NCBI GenBank assembly: GCA_033439265.1
Contig: JAVTVX010000027.1
Coordinates: forward strand, 2,495,001-2,559,000
Length of the DNA: 64,000 nt
Reading direction: 5' to 3'
Source: Dillenia suffruticosa
Lineage: Eukaryota > Streptophyta > Magnoliopsida > Dilleniales > Dilleniaceae
Part shown: positions 12,211 to 23,603 of the stretch, in pieces
Numbering within the stretch: position 1 is the stretch's first letter
Layout of the letters: every line of letters starts with the position of its first letter
Made by a program: the position numbers and the translations under genes
Notes under the pieces: generated by a model
What the model saw: only the letters and a program-made list of their open reading frames with translations
What the model was told of the DNA's origin: nothing
Databases searched by the model: none

Positions 12211-13764
12211 ACGAGAGTTTTAATAAGGGTAACCAGCCAATGGACCGAAATAAAACAAATGTTCATAAGGTCTGTTGTGCCCTGAGACACTGCTTGTGAC
12301 CTCTTGTCATCTTCTCGATTTCTTTAACATTTTTCTAAATATCTATTCCCTCAAGCCATCATTTCAAATTTCAAATCTGCTCACAACTACTGCGGCTATC
12401 TTTTATCCTCTCTTTTGCATTTGGCAAAACCATGCACAAATCTCTTGGTGCAGGTTCCCAATGCACTGATTGAGCTCACCTGGTCCTCTGTTCTTCCTCT
12501 TGTTTTCCCAGGTCTGTCATCAATGATTTATCATTTCGGAGACAGTATGTGTCCCAAAATGAGTTGACACGCTCAAGCCTCGAGCAAGGTAAACAAAAGG
12601 ACAACATCAAAGCACTCACTACAGTGGTGTAACAACTAAACCATATAGTTAGTAGTTGATCATGAATGTAACGCTAGTTAGTGATTCACCGTAATTACTA
12701 TATTAATTAATAATTAATAAATTAAACGATAAAAATTAATATAAATAATATAAACAATAATTTTAAATCATGGGATGAGTGTTGAATTGGATTGAGTTAT
12801 GACAAATTAATATCAAACTTTACGAATCCTTAGCAAATCGATTACAAAATGACAGAGGAAACTCACGTCGAAGAACAACTCAAGAAACTAGATATAAAAA
12901 TTGATGAATTATGATTACATATTGAAAAAATGTTTGATAAACAAAATAAAAAGATGGAAGTTTTTTTTTTTTTGCCAATTTTAAAGTAAAATTTGATACT
13001 TTATTGAAGATGAAGAATAAAGATAAACAAGAAGAATAAGATATTGATATACTTTTTAAGTTTTTCATTCTATCTATTTCTAGTGAAGAAATGTTGAAAT
13101 CTTCTCCAAATGAAAAAATATTAAGGGTGGAAGAAAGATAACAAATGACCAAAAAATCACATATTAATGATGGTTTCTTGCTATATTTAGAAAAAATTTT
13201 CACCGGAAGTATGATTTCAGTTATCTAAGAAAAAACATGTTAATAGTGGTCTCTTGCCAAATCTTCAAAGGATAGTTATGCCGTTTCCATTTTTCTTCCA
13301 CTACTCTCCCTACAACTCAAGTTACATCTATTATTTATTTTCATCGCCTTATTTCTTAACACTAATATAAGTATTGATTTAAGATTTATGAATTCAAAAT
13401 TTTAATTCTTTATTTCGCATCCTTAAGGACAAAGATGTCTTCAAATGAAAAAATATTATAACAATTAAACCATATAATTAATAGTTAAGCGTGGTTGTAA
13501 TGATCTATAGTGATTAATTGTGATTGTTAAATTATTTAGTAATTAATAAATTGGTTAGTAAAATTAGTTAGTAAAAATAATAAAAATAGTAATATCAAAA
13601 CATATAATGGATATCGAATTGAATGAAATGATATTGTAATTTCTCTCTATCCCTTTCTCTCTGGTCTTTCTCTATCTCTCTCTATTTTTTTTTTACCTCT
13701 CTTTTGAGTTGGGTTGTGACAAGTAGTTTCGTGGATGAGCTAGCCATCCTTTTGCAAATAAACT
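8440..13764. other. Long intergenic region rich in decayed repeats
   Basis: No supported gene in 5.3 kb. The 5' flank of ABCG5 holds a CT microsatellite (8517-8540) followed by a C run (8547-8556). Decayed copies of the dispersed repeat lie at about 9036-9180, 10240-10390 and 11690-11815. Another CT tract is at 12181-12209. ORFs at 9496-9774 and 10543-10749 lack recognisable domains and I do not call them genes. Confidence 0.5.
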
Positions 13765-13900
13765 TACCGATTGGTACTAGCTAATCCGATTCAACTAATT
13801 GTCAGGATCATTAAGAGATGAATTCTCTTTATATCTATTTTTTTTATTATCAAAATTTAAATTCGAGAATTTAATATTTAACTACTATAATGAGAAAAAA
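13765..13900 (+). repeat. Dispersed-repeat copy abutting the hAT transposase
   Basis: The sequence from GATTGGTACTAGCTAATCC through AAATTTAAATTCGAGAATTT matches the layout of the dispersed repeat family in this window: a GGTAT box, a CTAATCCGATT box, an AAGAGATGAATTCTC box, then a run ending in AATTTAAATTCGAGAATTTA. It runs without a stop into the hAT transposase frame, so the first 35 or so apparent residues of that ORF are repeat sequence. Confidence 0.6.
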
Positions 13901-15784
13901 TTCTCCTATTTTAATATATGGACATTTTTTGAAAGAAAAAATGATGAACAAAAAGCAATTTGTAAAATTTGTCATCAAAAATATAAATTTTTAAAAGGTT
14001 GGGGGGTAGGCACACTTAAGAGACACTTAATTAATAATCATCCAGATAAATTACCACAAACAAAACAAACACAAATTTCTACGGGGGGAGGTAATATAAT
14101 TGGTACATTTAAATATAATTCGGATAAAGAAAAAATTGGACAAATAGAATGGCTAGCAAGAAAAGAATTACCACTTAGTATAGTTGCATGTCCTGTATTT
14201 GAAGAATATGTCCAAAAATATTTACAACCCGGTTATAAAAAAAGTAGTAAAAAATCCGGTAGGAGGAGATCATTAGATAGATATCAGGAATTAAAAAATG
14301 GTATACTTACAGAATTTATGACTAGTCAATGTAAATTTTCATTAACTTCGGATAGTTGGAAAAGTGAGCATAAAAAAGAATATTATATTGTAGTAACATG
14401 TCATTGGATAAATAATTCATGGTCTTTACAAAAAAGAATTTTAGCTTTTCAACGTTGGGAATTTCCACATTCTGGTGCACATATAGCTAGAATAATTTCA
14501 AATGTTGTTTATGATTATGGAATAAGTGATAGAATTTTTTCAATTTCTTTTGATAATGCTTCGGCTAATACTACTGCGGTTAATAGTTTAAAAAATTCTT
14601 TAAAAACAATTTTAAATGGAGCTTTTTTTCATGTTAGATGTGCATGTCATATAATTAATTTATGTGTTAAGGATGGTTTAGCAATGGGAGAACTATTTTT
14701 ACAACCTATTCGCGATTTAATTCATCAAATAAGAAATTCTGCTGTAAAAACTCAAGAAATGAGACAATTATGTATTTTACATAACAAAAAATATAAAAAA
14801 TTTAAAATGGAATGTGACACTAGGTGGAATTCAACATATGACATGTTACAAGGTGTTCTTCCTTTTCAAAATATTTTAATTGAATTTGCAAATTCAAATT
14901 ACGAATATGGTTTTATTGATAATACCGCTTTTGAATTTGCGTCTACACTTACAAAATTATTGGAAATTTTTTATTTATGTACAAAATTATTTTCTGGATA
15001 TTATTATCCAACCACTCATTTAATGCTACCAAATCTTTGTAAAATTATTTATGTATTTAATCAATTTGAAAATGAAGAAAGATTTGGTGAAATTGTTCTT
15101 TCAATGAAAACAAAATTTTTAAAATATTATGAAGAAATTCCAATTTTATATTTAGTTGCAAGTGCATTAGATCCACGTGTTAAGGTTGAAGGTGCTGAAA
15201 TGTTAATAGATTGTTTTGCACAAGCTTTTCCATCTGAAATGTCTATTAACCCACATTTTTTAAAACAACAAACATCTCATACTTTACAATCAATATTTGA
15301 ATTATATGAAAAGGAAAGTAATAATTTAAATACTAATAATATAGCTAGTAGTAGTAGTAATAGTATTCAATCATCTTCATTTTCATTTAATCCCTTACAC
15401 ATGTTAGGAAAAAAACAAAGAACTTCTTCATCATCATTTAATGAATTACTTTTATATAAACAAACACCTAGATTAGAAGGTTTTGATGATGTAGATTTAT
15501 ATGATATATTAGGTTGGTGGAAAAATAATGCATCATATTATCCAATTTTGGCCCAAGTGGCTAAAGATGTACTAACCCCTCCGGTATCTACAGTACCATC
15601 CGAAAGTGCTTTTAGTGCAGGTGGTCGAGTGTTAACCGAAAAACGTACAAATTTAGCGGACGACACTTTAGAAGCTTTAATATGCATTAAAGATTGGAAG
15701 GATGCAGAAAAAAGAATGCAAGGAATTATCAAAGCCTCGGAAGATGATGAACAAGAAGTTGAAGAAGAAGAAGAAGAAGAATAA
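13886..15784 (+). CDS. hAT transposase, BED zinc finger type, start codon lost
   Basis: The open frame starts at 13799 but with no ATG; its first residues are repeat-derived, so I place the transposase-like part from about 13886. A BED zinc finger comes first (IWTFFERKNDEQKAICKIC, then HLINNHPDKL, a C-x2-C...H-x4-H pattern). Then come the catalytic-core blocks: SLTSDSWKS, SISFDNASANTTAVNSLK, and HVRCACHIINLCVKDGL. The RNase H-like core leads to a C-terminal hAT dimerisation domain with DILGWWKNNASYYPILAQVA, PSESAFSAGGRVLTEKR and an acidic Glu-rich tail. No internal stop or frameshift interrupts roughly 630 residues, so loss of coding ability is recent or there is an unseen upstream exon. The element probably cannot move on its own because the 5' end is missing. 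It could supply transposase only if transcribed from another start. Confidence 0.85.
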   Translation, partial: YNEKKFSYFNIWTFFERKNDEQKAICKICHQKYKFLKGWGVGTLKRHLINNHPDKLPQTKQTQISTGGGNIIGTFKYNSDKEKIGQIEWLARKELPLSIVACPVFEEYVQKYLQPGYKKSSKKSGRRRSLDRYQELKNGILTEFMTSQCKFSLTSDSWKSEHKKEYYIVVTCHWINNSWSLQKRILAFQRWEFPHSGAHIARIISNVVYDYGISDRIFSISFDNASANTTAVNSLKNSLKTILNGAFFHVRCACHIINLCVKDGLAMGELFLQPIRDLIHQIRNSAVKTQEMRQLCILHNKKYKKFKMECDTRWNSTYDMLQGVLPFQNILIEFANSNYEYGFIDNTAFEFASTLTKLLEIFYLCTKLFSGYYYPTTHLMLPNLCKIIYVFNQFENEERFGEIVLSMKTKFLKYYEEIPILYLVASALDPRVKVEGAEMLIDCFAQAFPSEMSINPHFLKQQTSHTLQSIFELYEKESNNLNTNNIASSSSNSIQSSSFSFNPLHMLGKKQRTSSSSFNELLLYKQTPRLEGFDDVDLYDILGWWKNNASYYPILAQVAKDVLTPPVSTVPSESAFSAGGRVLTEKRTNLADDTLEALICIKDWKDAEKRMQGIIKASEDDEQEVEEEEEEE

Positions 15785-16099
15785 TAATAATAATAATATT
15801 AATATTTTCCTTTTGTTTACAAGTCATTTTAAATAGAAAAAAAAAATCAAAGTGATGTAATTATCAAAATAATGTAAAAAAAAATAGTGGATTTAAAAAT
15901 CCAAGTGATGAGCTTGGTAGTGGACGTACACCGAATTCGGTGGAACCACTCTAAAAATCTTGTGTCTCTAATTTTTAATTACAAGTGAATTATCAAAAGT
16001 TAATTAAAAAAAAACAAAGTAAAAAAAAATGGAGTTATAAAATTAAAATGGAATTAAAAAATATAGTTAGAAAAAAATTTAGAAAAACGCAATAGAAAG

Positions 16100-16132
<33 letters not shown>

Positions 16133-16134
<2 letters not shown>

Positions 16135-16330
16135 GAACCGGGCCCGGCCCTGAACCGGCCCGGCCAGGAACCGCCGGTTCCGGTTCAGCGGGCCGGGCCG
16201 GTTCCACAAGGAAAAAAATTGGAACCGGCCCGGCACGGCCCGGTCTGGCCTAGGAACCGCTGCCGGCCCGGCCCGCGGTTCCTTGAACCGTCATTGAACC
16301 GGCCCGGGCCCGGCCCGGCCCGGCCCGGTT
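16133..16330 (+). repeat. GC-rich subterminal repeats of the hAT element
   Basis: About 200 bases built almost entirely from GGCCCGG, CCGGTTC and GAACCGG units in both orientations, against AT-rich surroundings. Subterminal arrays of short motifs are the usual transposase-binding regions of hAT elements. This one lies between the A run and the presumed 3' end at 16339. The mix of direct and inverted units would allow strong secondary structure. Confidence 0.7.
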
Positions 16331-16403
16331 ACTTCACTGGCTGACAATCAGATTTCCATCTGGAAAACTGGTGTTTTATGGTGTGATTCACAATGCCATG
16401 CAG

Positions 16404-17731
16404 TATAGAGAGCCAGGTGTCCTTTTATGGCGCGGCTTCACCCTGCAACAATTCACGAACCAGTTATTTGGAAACAAAGATGATTATGGGAAGGGCAGGC
16501 AGATGCCCGTTCACTATGGCACTAACAAACTTAGTTACTTCACTGTAGCGGCAACAATTGCGTAAGGACAAACCCTCACGTTTAACACATTGCTCTTATA
16601 TCTTTCTAATTTATGTCACACAGAAATCATGAATTTATTTTATTTTATTTTATTTCACTAGCACGCAAATTCCTCATGCTGTTGGTGCTGCATATTCTCT
16701 GAAGATGGATAAAAAGGACGCATGCACAGTTACTTATTTTGGGGATGGTGGCACTAGTGAGGTATGTAAAGTAAAAGTCCTATTCTTCATATTCTTCTTA
16801 CTTTACTTTGGCATGTAATAAAATTAAGCGAAATGTGTCTACTTGTTTCTTAGTTCTAGTTCTAGGTCAAATCTAATGTTTTCTAAGGTTTCTTTTTAAT
16901 GAATAATGCACTTTTAGGGAGATTTCCATGCTGACTTAAATTTTGCCGTGATGATGGAGTCCCCAGTTATGTTTATCTGTCGGAACAATGGTTGGGCCAT
17001 CAGCACCCCTGTTTCAGACCAGTTCAGAAGTATTTATCTTTTCCGATGCATCTTTTAACCTTTGAAATTTAGGTTGTCTCCTTTTGAATTTCTAGAATGA
17101 CATTTTTACAATGTCCATTGTGCATTGTAGGTGATGGGGTTGTTGTTAAAGGCCGGGCTTATGGAATCCGGAGTATCCATGTAGATGGGAATGATGCTCT
17201 TGCCATATACATGGCTGTTAGCGCTGCTCGCAAATTGGCCATTGAGGAACATAAGCCTGTCTTACTTGAGGTGTAAACACTTCCCTTCATATAACTCTAA
17301 ATCATCAAAAATTTACCTTTAGTACTTACCATGTGTAGAAAAATGTAGGCCTTAACTTATCGAGTGGGACACCATACTACATCGGATGACTCAACCAAGT
17401 ATCGGTTGATGAGATTGAACTCTGGAGAACAAAGCACGACCCAATAACAAGATTTAGAAAATGGGTTCAGCAAAAGGGTTGGCGGAGTGATTGGGCTGAA
17501 TCAGAGCTTCAAAACAATATCAGAAAGCAGGTATTATGTATCTGTCCATGGCATGCTTCTATTTCCTTGTTCTGTTATTTTCTTGCATGCTTTCTGTTAA
17601 TCAAGACTTGTGTAACATCTTCTATGCAGCTAGTGCAAGCTATTCAAATTGCAGAGAGAATCGAGAAGCCTTCTATTGCTGAATTGTTTACTGATGTATA
17701 TGATGCCCTTCCACCTGATGTGCCTGTTTAG
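16404..17731 (+). pseudogene. Branched-chain 2-oxoacid dehydrogenase E1-alpha, 3' fragment
   Basis: Only the 3' exons of the mitochondrial E1-alpha gene of valine, leucine and isoleucine breakdown are present. Exons: about 16404-16561 (YREPGVLLWRGFTLQQF), 16662-16761, 16918-17029, 17131-17270, 17349-17530 and 17630-17731, all with GT-AG introns in matching phase. The thiamine-diphosphate motif ([16 protein letters not shown] then NNGWAIS) is intact. Exon 5 carries a frameshift right after HHTTSDDSTKYR near 17403-17406; the frame resumes as VDEIELWRTKHDPITRF. The last exon lacks about 20 residues usual before the terminus: FTDVYDALPP joins directly to DVPV and the TAG. The targeting peptide and roughly the first third are absent, with the hAT end only about 65 bases upstream. 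I conclude it is a pseudogene. Confidence 0.85.
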
Positions 17732-18103
17732 TTAGAGCCTCATTCTAGACGTACAAGAAAAATATTCCTTTTATGGAAGCCAAAAACAAATGATTTTGCC
17801 CACGCATTGTGGGCGGTGGTAACAAATAGCAGATGGAATACCATATCTGTTGTTCAATGAAAAAAGAGTGCAGAAGGCTGATGAGGGTTCAGCTCAGCAG
17901 CTCTCTCTCTCTCACTTCCGAATGTACAAAATTTTCAGTTTCTATTTATTCATTTACGTGCCCAGAGGACAAAACATGGCAGACGGCCTTATTTCAGCAT
18001 GGCAGTTCAAAAGGTAAGTAGCTAGGAAGCAAGATTTGTTTTGAATAAATTTTCTAACATTAACCATGACAACATGTGTGACTGAAACAATATCCATGTT
18101 GAA
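17732..18103. other. Short gap between convergent gene ends
   Basis: This holds the 3' flank of the E1-alpha relic and the 3' flank of the SAL1 gene, which converge. A short CT run lies near 17901-17911. No further coding signal is seen. Confidence 0.5.
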
Positions 18104-21100
18104 TTACAAGGGGGATGATTGTTCAGCCAAAGATTCTTGAACTGCCTTCAGTAATGACGGCATTAACTTGTAATTGGTAACGATTATGCCAGTGTCCACA
18201 TCCAGATATCTGCCCTTTGAGAAATCCAAAGGCTTCCCTGCAGCGTCTGATGCCACACCCCCAGCTTCTGTAAAAATCCACAAGAAGAAACGTCAATAAC
18301 CATAAATGATAAATGTATTTATAACTTTATCAAGATGGAAGACATTTCTCGAGTTATTTGATGACTGTTAAGACAAATGTATTATAAAATCAAATAATTC
18401 TGCACATCCTGAGACGCAAAATGTCTGGGGAAGATTATTGCCTAAGCTTCCGGTAAGTTGTCCAACAACGGATTGGTGTTTTTAAATCTTAATGCACAGT
18501 ATAAAAATGGTTAGTTGAAGTGACCCAGTGTTATAAGGTAGCCGGTTCAAACCTGTCTTACACATGAGAACCTAAACTTTGTCGCGACCAGATCACTGAT
18601 GCAACAATTGGTACCAAATGCTATTCTCCCACACACCTCTGTATCTAAAGGCCGGTCAAAGTCCTCTAGTGTCCGCCTCAAAATTATTTGTACTGTGTAA
18701 ATTGTACATAGTATTTACGATTGCATTTTTAAATGGTGGTCACATACCTTGGCTTCGTAGTCATTTGTTCAACCAACTTGCATATCGATGTACCCTACAT
18801 GGATGCATCATCCCCACCCCACCCTCCACCCCCCCAAAAAAAAAAAGAAAGAAAAAGAAAACTACGAGGTTCTTTTCATCATTTTTTACTTACTAGTCAA
18901 GACGTTTAAAATGGACCATGACAATAATGAAAGATCTAGAAATGCAACCAACAAAATTCTATACCAGTCACCACAATGTACCCAGCTGCATGATCCCATA
19001 TTTTCTCACGGTAGCCTTTGTGAGGGAAACGAAGATATATAGCTCCATCGCCTCTGGACAAAGCCCCATATTTTGCCTGGCTATCAATCCTCACGGGTGG
19101 GGCATTGACTCCAAGTTTCTGCTTAGGAAGTAAAATCAGAAGCTTGCTAGAGAGAAAAGTGATATGCAGGCAGACATGGACAAACAAGTAAAGGAAAGAT
19201 GGAGAGAGAACGACAGAAAAACAGAAACTTGAAAGAAAAATGCTATACCTTTGCTATAGTGCTGGATAAATCATGTGATGAGTGTGCTGCTTCATATGAT
19301 TCAAAGAAAGATGCTTCTTCAGGATTCTCAGTGGAGGTGACATGCACCTGAAGGCAATCAAAAACGTTATTTGTCATCCATCTATCAAAAGTGATTTTAT
19401 ACACAAATGAGATATTCCTAACGAAGAAAAAAAATAAAGGATGAGGAAGGAAGTATCAACCTTTACTGGTGGAGAACCATCAAGAGATTGCATTTCAGTT
19501 CCTGCACCAAGTTTTGCTGAGAAAAGACATCCAACTTTGTCCTGGGAAGATTGCAGAGTTTGGCTGCCAATGGATGCTAAAGGAAGGTTTGGACAAGCCA
19601 AAACACCCAGTACTACCTTACCTTCATGTATCAACGCTAATGCTATGGCATATTGGTCTCCTCTAAGGAACCTATGTTACAAATATGCAAGAATGAAGTC
19701 AATTCCAATATTGCAGTCTCATCACTAAGTCAATCCACTCACAAAACTACATCGGCCACCCAAAATGTTAAAAAAACTAAGTCCAAAAACATGATTTTAA
19801 CCATTTTCTGTCCAGGAAACAATTATTTTTCAGCAATAGAAAAAAACTTTATGAAGAACATGCAAACAAGACAAAGAAACCTCTTCTAACAATACAGTAA
19901 ACAAAATAATGAGGGTGGGGATAGAACTGCTCCCGATGGTCCTTTGTCTAAAACCAGCTGTTAAACCACATTGGAGTACCAGAAATGGAAGACAGCAATT
20001 TGCTTCAGAATAATTTCTGAATTAGATGTTAAAGAGAACTATAGTGATGCCAAGAAGAACAGTACAGGAGAACCAGAAGCTGAGTTGGACCAAAATTCTC
20101 AATATAATGGTGACAGAAACAAGGACAGTTGATAAGCACTGATATGCCAAGTCAAAGTACGAGACACATGCATTGTGCTATTGTTCGATGAGCTTACCCT
20201 TTAGTGCCATCTATAGGATCCAAAACCCAATGTCTGCCTTGAGAACCACCTTCAGATTTGCCACAGTCAATTGCACTAAGCACATCTTCTGGCGATAAAG
20301 GAGAGCTACCATATGTTTCATCTGTGACAAGAGTATCATTCACGAGCTTTGTAAGACGTTCTAAGGTTTCCCGGGCATCATCCTTACGAAGGTCTCCTGT
20401 ATCCTGCAGCGTTGTTACCCTTCAGTGTCAAATTACTAAGCTTTTCTTCATCTCAAACAACTTGCTTTTACTACACTATTAGAACTTTCAATATTTGACA
20501 TGCGTACCTCCTCTGCCACTAGAGAGAATGCTTCTGAGGGAAACTCACTCTTCAATACATAGCTCACCACTGCCTGTGAACCTGCACCCAGGCGATGGAT
20601 AAAATTGAAGCATCAGTTTTTCTGCTTCCTTTAATTCTTAAAAGCGAAAAGTTATCTGTAACTAATAATTAGCAGAACTAAAAAATTATAATCCATCTAT
20701 TTGATCTGGAGGCTGCTAATACTTGCTCTTCATTCTCCTCTCCTAGGGTTATGGCTTTAACAGGTTCCGTCATGTTAGGAAGCAAGGATACAAACAAAAA
20801 ATACCACAAATTTTCTTTGAAATAAATTGGCATGACACCTGTAAGACATAATATTGAAATGATTTGTATCAAGATTGAGAAAGATGGGTGAGAATGAAAA
20901 ATGAGAATAACATAAAGTGATGCATTATCCCTACTCACTTGTATTTTACATTTTTTGCACTGACATCTTTCATATTATCCACATTAGAAGCTTGTAGTTA
21001 TCATGCCAAGATCAATTGACTCACGATGAGACTTACGCCAGGATGAGAATCAACACTGTATTTCCTTTTCTGGATTTATGTTGCACATCATTGTATACAC

Positions 21101-22158
21101 CTAACTTACAACCCCTAGCAGACTAAATTATTCATAAATGATAGCTTACATATACAATATTTAATAATTCTCATCAAATTACAAGTCTTTATGATTATAT
21201 ATGAATATAATTAGGAGTAGCCAAAAACACCATACTGAATTTTTTCACAAAGAAGAGATCAGTGAAAGGGGATGATGGAAAATAACCGTGCATATAACCA
21301 AGAACATAAACATGAAGGGGATCAAGAACAAACCGTAATCAGCCACAGTGACAGGACTTTTATCCGATTTTGATTGGACATCAGAATGCAAAAGTGCTTT
21401 CTGCACCTTCTGGAGATATAAATACAAATCAAATGTGAAAGACAGAATGCCTGAAATCCTTTCATTTGGCAACAAGGGACAATAACTTCCAACATATGCA
21501 TCATAAACACAAGCATAGACCATCTTGAGTAGAAAAGGGAAAAGCAAATCTGGTTAACGCACGGACACAAAGCCACGTGCCCCCGGCAATGGCGTGCAAA
21601 TTTATACTAGTTACAAAGTGCTGCATTGTATCTGAGAACTTTGTCAGACACAGACATGGTCCAAATATTGATGCAATATAGGACTCCTAACTATGCTCAA
21701 ACCAATGAAGATCCCTTTCAGAATAAACAGCCTGACACATCAATTATAGCAGATCAAAATACCCAGACGTATGCCAAGCACGACACGAGTAACAGACAGC
21801 AACCCATTTCCAAACGGTAGAAAATTGAAATGGTATAGTCCAAAAAGTATCGAATTATGTTCTCATCTTTTCTCAGATTTTAAGTCAAAGTCATAATTAA
21901 TGTTCAAATATAATCTATGCTTTCCGGGTTTTTCACAAGCAACAAAATTACAATCGGGGTTTCAATTACCCATCAATTATCAGTACTGGGTTTCCTTTAA
22001 ATTTGATTCAGCTTGTAAGTTTACCCTCTTTCTAAGAATCAAGGCGGAGAAAAACCAAGAACAGAAAAGAGAGAGAGAGAGAGAGAGATTGCCTGGCAGA
22101 GGCGAGAAGCAAGAGAGGCGGCTTTCTGGGCAGCAGCGAGCTCCTTCTCGTAGGCCAT
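18104..22158 (-). CDS. SAL1: 3'(2'),5'-bisphosphate nucleotidase / inositol polyphosphate 1-phosphatase
   Basis: Eight exons: 22093-22158, 21334-21409, 20508-20581, 20198-20403, 19461-19671, 19249-19347, 18965-19118 and 18104-18267. They join in phase to 349 residues (Arabidopsis SAL1 has 353). The enzyme removes the 3' phosphate from PAP, a sulfation by-product and stress-retrograde signal in chloroplasts and mitochondria, and can also act on inositol phosphates. Metal-binding motifs of the lithium-sensitive family are intact: the Glu pair at 71-72, DPIDGTKG at 134-141, and WDH at 285-287. The N-terminus MAYEKELAAAQKAASLA and the block VQSKSDKSPVTVADYGSQAV match SAL1 closely. There is no clear N-terminal targeting extension in exon 1. 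Intron 1 starts with GC, not GT (22092-22091); no usable GT is near and phase requires this site. All other introns are GT-AG. The gene looks functional. Confidence 0.95.
18500..18862 (+). repeat. Possible SINE-like insert in SAL1 intron 7
   Basis: Within the last SAL1 intron, a B-box-like GGTTCAAACC (about 18542) follows GTGTTATAAGGTAGCC. About 290 bases later comes a C-rich stretch leading into an A-rich tail (18836-18862). This is the layout of a tRNA-derived retroposon in plus orientation, but I cannot identify target duplications or a clear A box. Confidence 0.3.
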
Positions 22159-23558
22159 GGAGACAATGGAAGAAGAGTTGAAGAGAAGGGAGAGAGCAGG
22201 CCTGATGGCTTTTGTAGAGGTTATGGGAATGGGTTTTGCATTTGCTCTCAGTGAATTTATTTTGTAACCCGTAACGCCTGGCGCAGTTGACATACCCATC
22301 TCTCTCTCTCTCTCTCTCTTCTCTGTAGATGTGACTCACCAGTCTTTCTTGTTAGTCAATTTCCCATTCAAAATAATCATACCAGACTGATTGGTCTTGT
22401 TTGGCTTGCCATGGATGCTCTCTCGACGGCTATATTAAAATCCACCCCCTCTTTCCCTATTCTAAATTCATTATTATTTTTTTAAATAATAAATTAAATA
22501 ATTCAAATTTTAAATAAATCAACTTTTACACAATACTCTACTTTAATATAATTTATTTCCTATTTTTTATTTAATTTAAAATATATTTTAATTAATTTGA
22601 TTCCTATATTTTAATTTAAAATATATTATTAATTTTTTACATGACAAAGTAGTCTTCCATGTGCATCTAATAACCTTGATCTTCAATAAAAATAAATTTG
22701 AATATAAAAGAGAGATGAACTCGGAGAGAGTAATATAAAATATAAATCATAATACTCTATTATTTCAATTAAAATATTATAATAAGTTATATTTATATAA
22801 AAAAATCCGTTATCACATATAAAAATATAAAAATAAAGAAAATTAGATATGTATCAAAATCAAATAATTAATTGATTTGATTTTAATATATAATATATTC
22901 TAACATTACTTCTCAAATTCAATTTAATATAATAAAAATCACATGAATTTGAAAGAAAAACTAGATAGAGAATTTAAATTCATAGAAATGTTGTTGCAAT
23001 CCCGAAGAATATATATATTTTTTTCAAACGAATTGATTCCACCTCTGGCTCTGCCTCTAACTCCTGACTCAGGCCTCGGAATAGATTGGGCTAGCGTCAG
23101 AACTGACTAGTCTACCTCATTATTAAAAATCTATTGTCACAAATATAGAATATAATAATATAAAAATAGAAATATAAAAATAAAGAAAGTTAAATATTTG
23201 ATTCAATTTTGATATATAATTATTTTGGCAATCTTTATAGAACAGCTATCCATCCGGATGACAAGCCAGAAGCACACCAAAGCTCAAGCTAAATGGAAAG
23301 TATTAATTAAGCCTGGGTGTACTTAATTAAATTTTAATTCATGAATCACTCCATTAAGCTTGAAACTTCGGTGCTTAGTTGTTTTCAATTATTAGGTGAA
23401 AGAAAAGTTTTAAAAGAGAGAGAAGAAGAGAAAAGAGAGAAGTTATAGAAAAACATGTAGAGGAGCAAAAAAAATACAAAGAAAATTGGATTTGCACTGA
23501 TCGATCATAAAGAAAGGCTTAGAGGTGTTTGATTGCGTGTAATTGTTTTACAAATTTA

Positions 23559-23603
<45 letters not shown>

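Larger units (their letters stand above)
13860..16339 (+). mobile_element. 5'-truncated hAT-superfamily DNA transposon
   Basis: The element holds a hAT transposase frame, a 3' flank with a 33-base A run (16100-16132), and a GC-rich subterminal block (16133-16330) of reiterated GGCCCGG/CCGGTTC units. It ends in GGTTACTTCACTG at 16339. The terminal CACTG is a plausible hAT 3' inverted-repeat end. I could not find the matching 5' end (expected to begin CAGTGAAGTAACC) or an 8-bp target duplication of GCTGACAA upstream. The left end therefore seems deleted or replaced by another repeat. Both the left boundary and the terminus are inferred. Confidence 0.75.

Noticed and set aside
13799..13885. N-terminal residues of the long hAT ORF as real transposase
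   Set aside because: The frame begins at a TTG, and these bases match the dispersed repeat rather than any transposase N-terminus.
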